Assembly (NCBI RefSeq): GCF_017591425.1
Contig: NW_024466218.1
Coordinates: 9,252,001 to 9,316,000, forward strand
DNA length: 64,000 nucleotides
Source: Ochotona curzoniae
Taxonomy: Eukaryota; Chordata; Mammalia; Lagomorpha; Ochotonidae
Direction of reading: 5' to 3'
In this document: one piece after another, positions 60,341 to 64,000 of the stretch
How the letters are laid out: every line of letters begins with the position of its first letter
Position numbering within the stretch: position 1 is the stretch's first letter
Translations under genes and position numbers: made by a program
Notes under the pieces: generated by a model
What the model was told of the DNA's origin: nothing
Seen by the model: only the letters and a program-made list of their open reading frames with translations
Databases searched by the model: none

Positions 60341-61637
60341 AACGCCATTGATTCTCTTTGGTTACTGGCAACAGAATACACTTAACCTCAGTATCAATGT
60401 CAAATGCATGAAGCAACTGAACAAATAAACACACTCTACATTTATAGACATACTTCTTTTAAATCTTGCACAGTGGTTTGAGGACACTAAGATTTGGTTA
60501 GCTATTTAGATGATCCATGCTTTCCCATACAGAATAATTGGCTGTGACACTTTTGTCTGGATACCATTTCAATATGAAAAGCACATGCATTCTCCCCAGC
60601 ATTCATGGATGTTTAAACTCTTCTGAGAGCAGATGAATGAGAAGCATGGACCAAGCAGCATATACTCAGCGAGTGTAATTGTTGCTTATCCCTGTAATAA
60701 CATTGCTTTATCTAAGGAATAACTTAATTTACAGAAGTCTCTACTTTAATCCTCATCATTTGCCCTGTGAACTAAATCTTATCTTACACCTGAAAAAACG
60801 AGAAGGGAGAGGGTAGACGATTTGCTGCCATCAGTCACCAAGCCAGTGATTTGTAGAGCTTACACCCACATCTCAGCTTCCTGCCTTTCCCAAATCCCAC
60901 AAGAACGAGGGCCAAGTGAAAACCGGAATTCCAAATTATAATTTATCACACGACCAAGAAAAGAACAGATCTCTTAGTGGGGAAATGCTTCCTCAGAACT
61001 AGACAAATTATAAAGATAGGCTTGCCTCCCTTTTCTGAAATTTTGAATCTAGAGGACAAATGTTCAAAGGAAAATAACTCACTTGTTGCTAAATGTCTGC
61101 AGATTGTAGACTATGAATGCTTTGGGTTTCATAACATGTGGTGTGCTTTACCTTTTCACTTCTACCATTATAGATGATTTTACAGAACGTATTTAGGATT
61201 TCCCCAACTGCCAACAGTTACAGAGTAACTGCTACTCCTGAGGTTTAATTTAAAACTGCACTCAGAACTACAGCAGCAAAAGCTGGAGCCCAGAGACTTA
61301 GAGACTTTTCAGGAAAATTCAACAACATTGACTATTGATATTAGAAGTCTATGAGAATGTATGTAAATCTAGAGACAAACAAAAAACAATTTGGGATTCA
61401 TGGTCACATTACGTAAATTTATATGAAATGGTAGATTATAAAGTATGGTTTTTATGTCTTGGATATTGCTTCAAATTCAATTTGAAAAGATTGAAATGAA
61501 TATACACCAAAGCTTTTTACAATAGAAAACACTCCATTTTGTTTTATAAGAACCACCACCAGATTGAAAATTCCCAACTATATTTTACTGTGACAATACA
61601 TTATTTAAATCTTTATTCTTAAAAGTAGAGAAATCAG
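60341..61637. other. No recognised gene; MIR fragment at 60745-60895
   Basis: 60745-60895 has MIR-like order (aatcctcatcatttgccctg, acacctgaaaaaacgag, gccagtgatttgtagagc). The remainder is unclassified. Confidence 0.45.
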
Positions 61638-61965
61638 GGCCGGGCGCGGTGGCGCAAGTGGTTAAGTCCTCGCCTAGCACGCCCGGGATCCCATATGGGC
61701 ACCGGTTCTAATCCCGGCAGCCCCGCTTCCCTTCCAGCTCCCTGCCTGTGGCCTGGGAAAGCAGTCGAGGACGGCCCAAAGCTTTGGGACCCTGCACCCG
61801 CGTGGGAGACCCGGAAGAGGCTCCTGGCTTCGGATCGGCATAGTATCGGCCCGTTGCGCTCACTTGGGGAGTGAATCATCGGAGGGAAGATCTTCCTCTC
61901 TGTCTCTCCTCTCTGTATATCCGCCTTTCTAATAAAAAATAAATCTTTAAAAAAAAAAAAAAAAA
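61638..61965 (+). mobile_element. Very young CSINE with a perfect 17-bp target duplication, next to a splice donor
   Basis: Near-consensus copy: tRNA-like A box tggcgcaagtgg, B box ggttctaatcc, and a tail of about 20 A. Identical aaaagtagagaaatcag lies at 61621-61637 and 61966-61982. It runs antisense to the exon at 61986-62135 and begins at intron position +21. Confidence 0.97.
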
Positions 61966-61985
61966 AAAAGTAGAGAAATCAGTAC

Positions 61986-62135
61986 CTGTTTCTTATCCCG
62001 AAGTGAGGCATCAAGTGAGAGCTGCTTATCATATCTGCAGAGATAATTGTCCTTTTCTTTCAAGAAAACCTTCTGCATATGTTGATACTCTTGAGCTAAA
62101 CATAGATTTTCCACTAGTAACTTCTCTTGCATTTT
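61986..62135 (-). CDS. Internal exon of a coiled-coil protein, gene not identified
   Basis: A 150-nt open block on the minus strand. The acceptor (catctatttatcttacag) ends at 62136 and the donor is gtactg from 61985. The body is exactly 50 codons, phase 0 on both sides, from K-M-Q-E-K-L-L-V-E-N to L-R-D-K-K-Q. It is rich in Lys, Glu, Gln and Leu, has no Pro or Gly, and spaces hydrophobic residues at heptad-like intervals (L, L, L, L, Y, M, V, L), so a coiled coil is likely. The last codon and donor read CAG|gt, close to consensus. No membrane segment or enzyme motif is visible. Neighbouring exons were not found within the window, as expected for a gene with long introns. The parent gene may be one of the many centrosomal or ciliary coiled-coil proteins, but that is a guess from composition. 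Confidence 0.75.
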
Positions 62136-62820
62136 CTGTAAGATAAATAGATGTATAGTTAAGATAATTTTCATTCATTTAGCAATGCTTATCACTTGAA
62201 TCATCTTCATGTATTTTGCTATATATTGTACAAAAAAAAAAAAACCTCACAAAAAAAAAAAAAGAAATAAACAGACACCAATATCCTCCTTAAACATGAG
62301 AACTATCTCCAGGCAGACTTTTTCTTTTGAGCCCTGGTGTGTGAATCAGCAGAGCTTGTCTGACATCTTGTCTATGTTTATCCACTGTCCTTTTCTTGAG
62401 GTTTCCTCCATCAGGTCCTGGAAGTCTTGGGAACTGCTACCCAGTACTGAGGAGGTCAACGTCCAGCCTCTCGCCTCTTTTCCCTTTCCTTTTACTCTGG
62501 TACTCAAACTAAAGGAAGATAGACTAAAATTTGATCTGCAAGGGTTTCAGAGCATTGGCTCACAGAAAACTGTCAAAACACAGAGGGGGAGAAATTGAAA
62601 GTCACACCATAGTGATGTCATTTAGACCACCACCCTAGGCTTTATTTGATATTGACCTATTTTAGCTATGCTAAAGGTAGATCTACTTCCCTGAGCATAC
62701 TGCACCACCTTCGTCCATGATTAAAAGCAACAGACATTAATAGAGTAGAAATTACTTGGAAAATAAATTCGTATCATTTCTCATCAGAAAATTGGGGATT
62801 ATTTATAATATCATTTAACT
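62136..62820. other. Intron, presumably upstream of the 61986-62135 exon on the minus strand
   Basis: Two poly(A) runs at 62231-62265. The 129-codon plus-strand frame at 62209-62598 starts next to those A runs and has no recognisable product; splice context is absent. Confidence 0.45.
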
Positions 62821-62821
62821 T

Positions 62822-62871
62822 TTGAAAATATATTTATTTCTGAATTTGGAGGGAGAAAGTAAGAGCGAGCA

Positions 62872-62919
<48 letters not shown>

Positions 62920-63135
62920 TTCTCTTCCATTGGTTTGCTCTCCAAAGGCCCGTAGTGATTAGGCTGGCCAACATGAAGCCTGGAGCTATAAGTTCGATCT
63001 AAATCTTCAATGTGAGTGTTAAGAAACCATGCACTTGAACCATCACCTGCTTTCTCCTAGGCTGGAAACTGTACTGTAGTTTCCAGCTACCCCAACTGAT
63101 GTCTTAACTGTTGTGCAAAACACATGTCAGTGCCC
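62822..63135 (-). mobile_element. Old CSINE, minus strand, with GA expansion
   Basis: tgaaaatatatttatttctg start, a (GA)n at 62875-62916 where the SINE has its CT-rich part, then cttctcttccattggtttgc, tgagtgttaagaaaccatgc and a diverged head. Confidence 0.75.
62875..62916. repeat. (GA)21 microsatellite
   Basis: Uninterrupted GA units grown from the CT-rich part of the minus-strand SINE. Confidence 0.95.
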
Positions 63136-64000
63136 ACGTTATGAATTTAGATGCAAGCCTTCCATTTTGCTCCTGATTCATTGTATAATTCTTTTATGTA
63201 AGACTGTCTATTATTTAAAGAAAAACAGGGAATTTATCAACAGCTATGAATATGTGCAAACATATTAATACTAGAAATTCTTCATGTGCGAATTTATTGT
63301 AAACAAAAAAGATTCATTCAATATATTTTAGGTGTAATGATGAAAGTTTTCAAAAACAAGTATGGATTAATTGTGATAAAGATGATAATGTAACCAAAAT
63401 AACTATTGGGAAGCAAATAATGTCTCCTGAAAAACATGCATTTTTAGTTTAAGTTGCTAAAAATATATATTTTGATATGGCAATGTGTATACAGGAAATG
63501 TAATTCAGCAGAAAAGTAGTCATACAAATATTTCTGTATTTGAGCACTTGAAGAATTATTAAGGGCAGCAAACATATTTCTCCTGAAAGCGTGGTATCCT
63601 TATCGATCCTTAGTGATTAATAATGTGTCATAGCTGTTCTTCATAAAACTGAAATGATAAACTCAGTACTGTTTTAGATGCCCTTGTCTAGTCCTGGCAC
63701 AATAATTTAAAACTTTTGGCTAATTTACTGGACAGAAGTTTCTAAAATCCACAGAATTACATTTGTTAAAAAGAAAATGTTCTATACTGTGTGTACGTCC
63801 TTTTGCTGGAAACACTTTTCAAAAAGATGACAATGTTTTTGTTTTTTAATATCTTAACACTAATATTAAAAGCCAACCCCAAGTGGTTGAGTTGGAATTC
63901 TGAAAATTGTTTTGCTAGGGGCAGGAATTGGAATAATTTTGAGTTGTTTGATGAAATATAAGTACAACTGGCATATAAGGTAGCCTAACAGCCAACTACT
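63136..64000. other. No recognised feature
   Basis: AT-rich non-coding sequence to the window end. Confidence 0.5.

Noticed and set aside
61650..61720. Possible tRNA gene
   Set aside because: A and B boxes are present, but they belong to the tRNA-derived head of a CSINE and the cloverleaf is not maintained.
62209..62598. 129-codon plus-strand frame next to the real exon
   Set aside because: Opposite strand to the exon, begins beside poly(A) runs, no splice context and no recognisable protein features.

Overview
This window looks like mammalian intergenic or intronic DNA from a lagomorph, more likely a pika (Ochotona) than a rabbit. The main evidence is about 38 copies of a tRNA-derived SINE of the lagomorph C-repeat (CSINE) type. 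The youngest copies open with a GC-rich tRNA-like head (A box near TGGCGCAAGTGG, B box near GGTTCTAATCC), continue with CATATGGG and GGGAAAGCAG, and end in a CT-rich stretch and an AATAAAAATAAATC tail. The head differs from the rabbit consensus as I remember it, so the species call is an inference. No bacterial-type genes, operons or CRISPR arrays are present, and almost all open frames are chance frames across repeats.

Layout. 1-3.2 kb: SINEs and two LTR-like stretches. 3.85-8.07 kb: an old plus-strand L1 cut by three SINEs. 8-15 kb: scattered SINEs, an L1 3' end and an internally deleted L1. 15.2-20.33 kb: an old L1 with a much younger 5'-truncated L1 nested in it. The younger one keeps a 473-codon open frame for the C-terminal part of ORF2. 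22.3-24.1 kb: an old L1 split by two SINEs. 25.7-28.7 kb: a SINE cluster. 28.7-35.1 kb: repeat-poor except for a MaLR LTR split by a SINE; holds a candidate exon at 33.2 kb. 35-46 kb: SINEs, a minus-strand L1 end, a short solo LTR inside a SINE tail, and a CR1/L3 fossil. 46-55 kb: another MaLR LTR, MIR and L1 pieces, microsatellites. 55.7-58.5 kb: an L1 with a duplicated 5' UTR unit and ORF1 fused to its 3' UTR. 58.5-64 kb: repeat-poor; holds a conserved-looking block near 60 kb and the best protein-coding signal.

The one convincing host coding feature is a 150-nt exon on the minus strand at 61986-62135. It has good splice sites, is phase 0/0, and encodes 50 residues of coiled-coil character. 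A young CSINE sits 20 bp into the intron beyond its donor site. The 75-nt candidate exon at 33221-33295 (plus) is plausible; an 88-nt one at 47154-47241 is weak. I cannot name the parent genes. Repeat boundaries are read by eye and are good to roughly 10-30 bp unless a target-site duplication is given.
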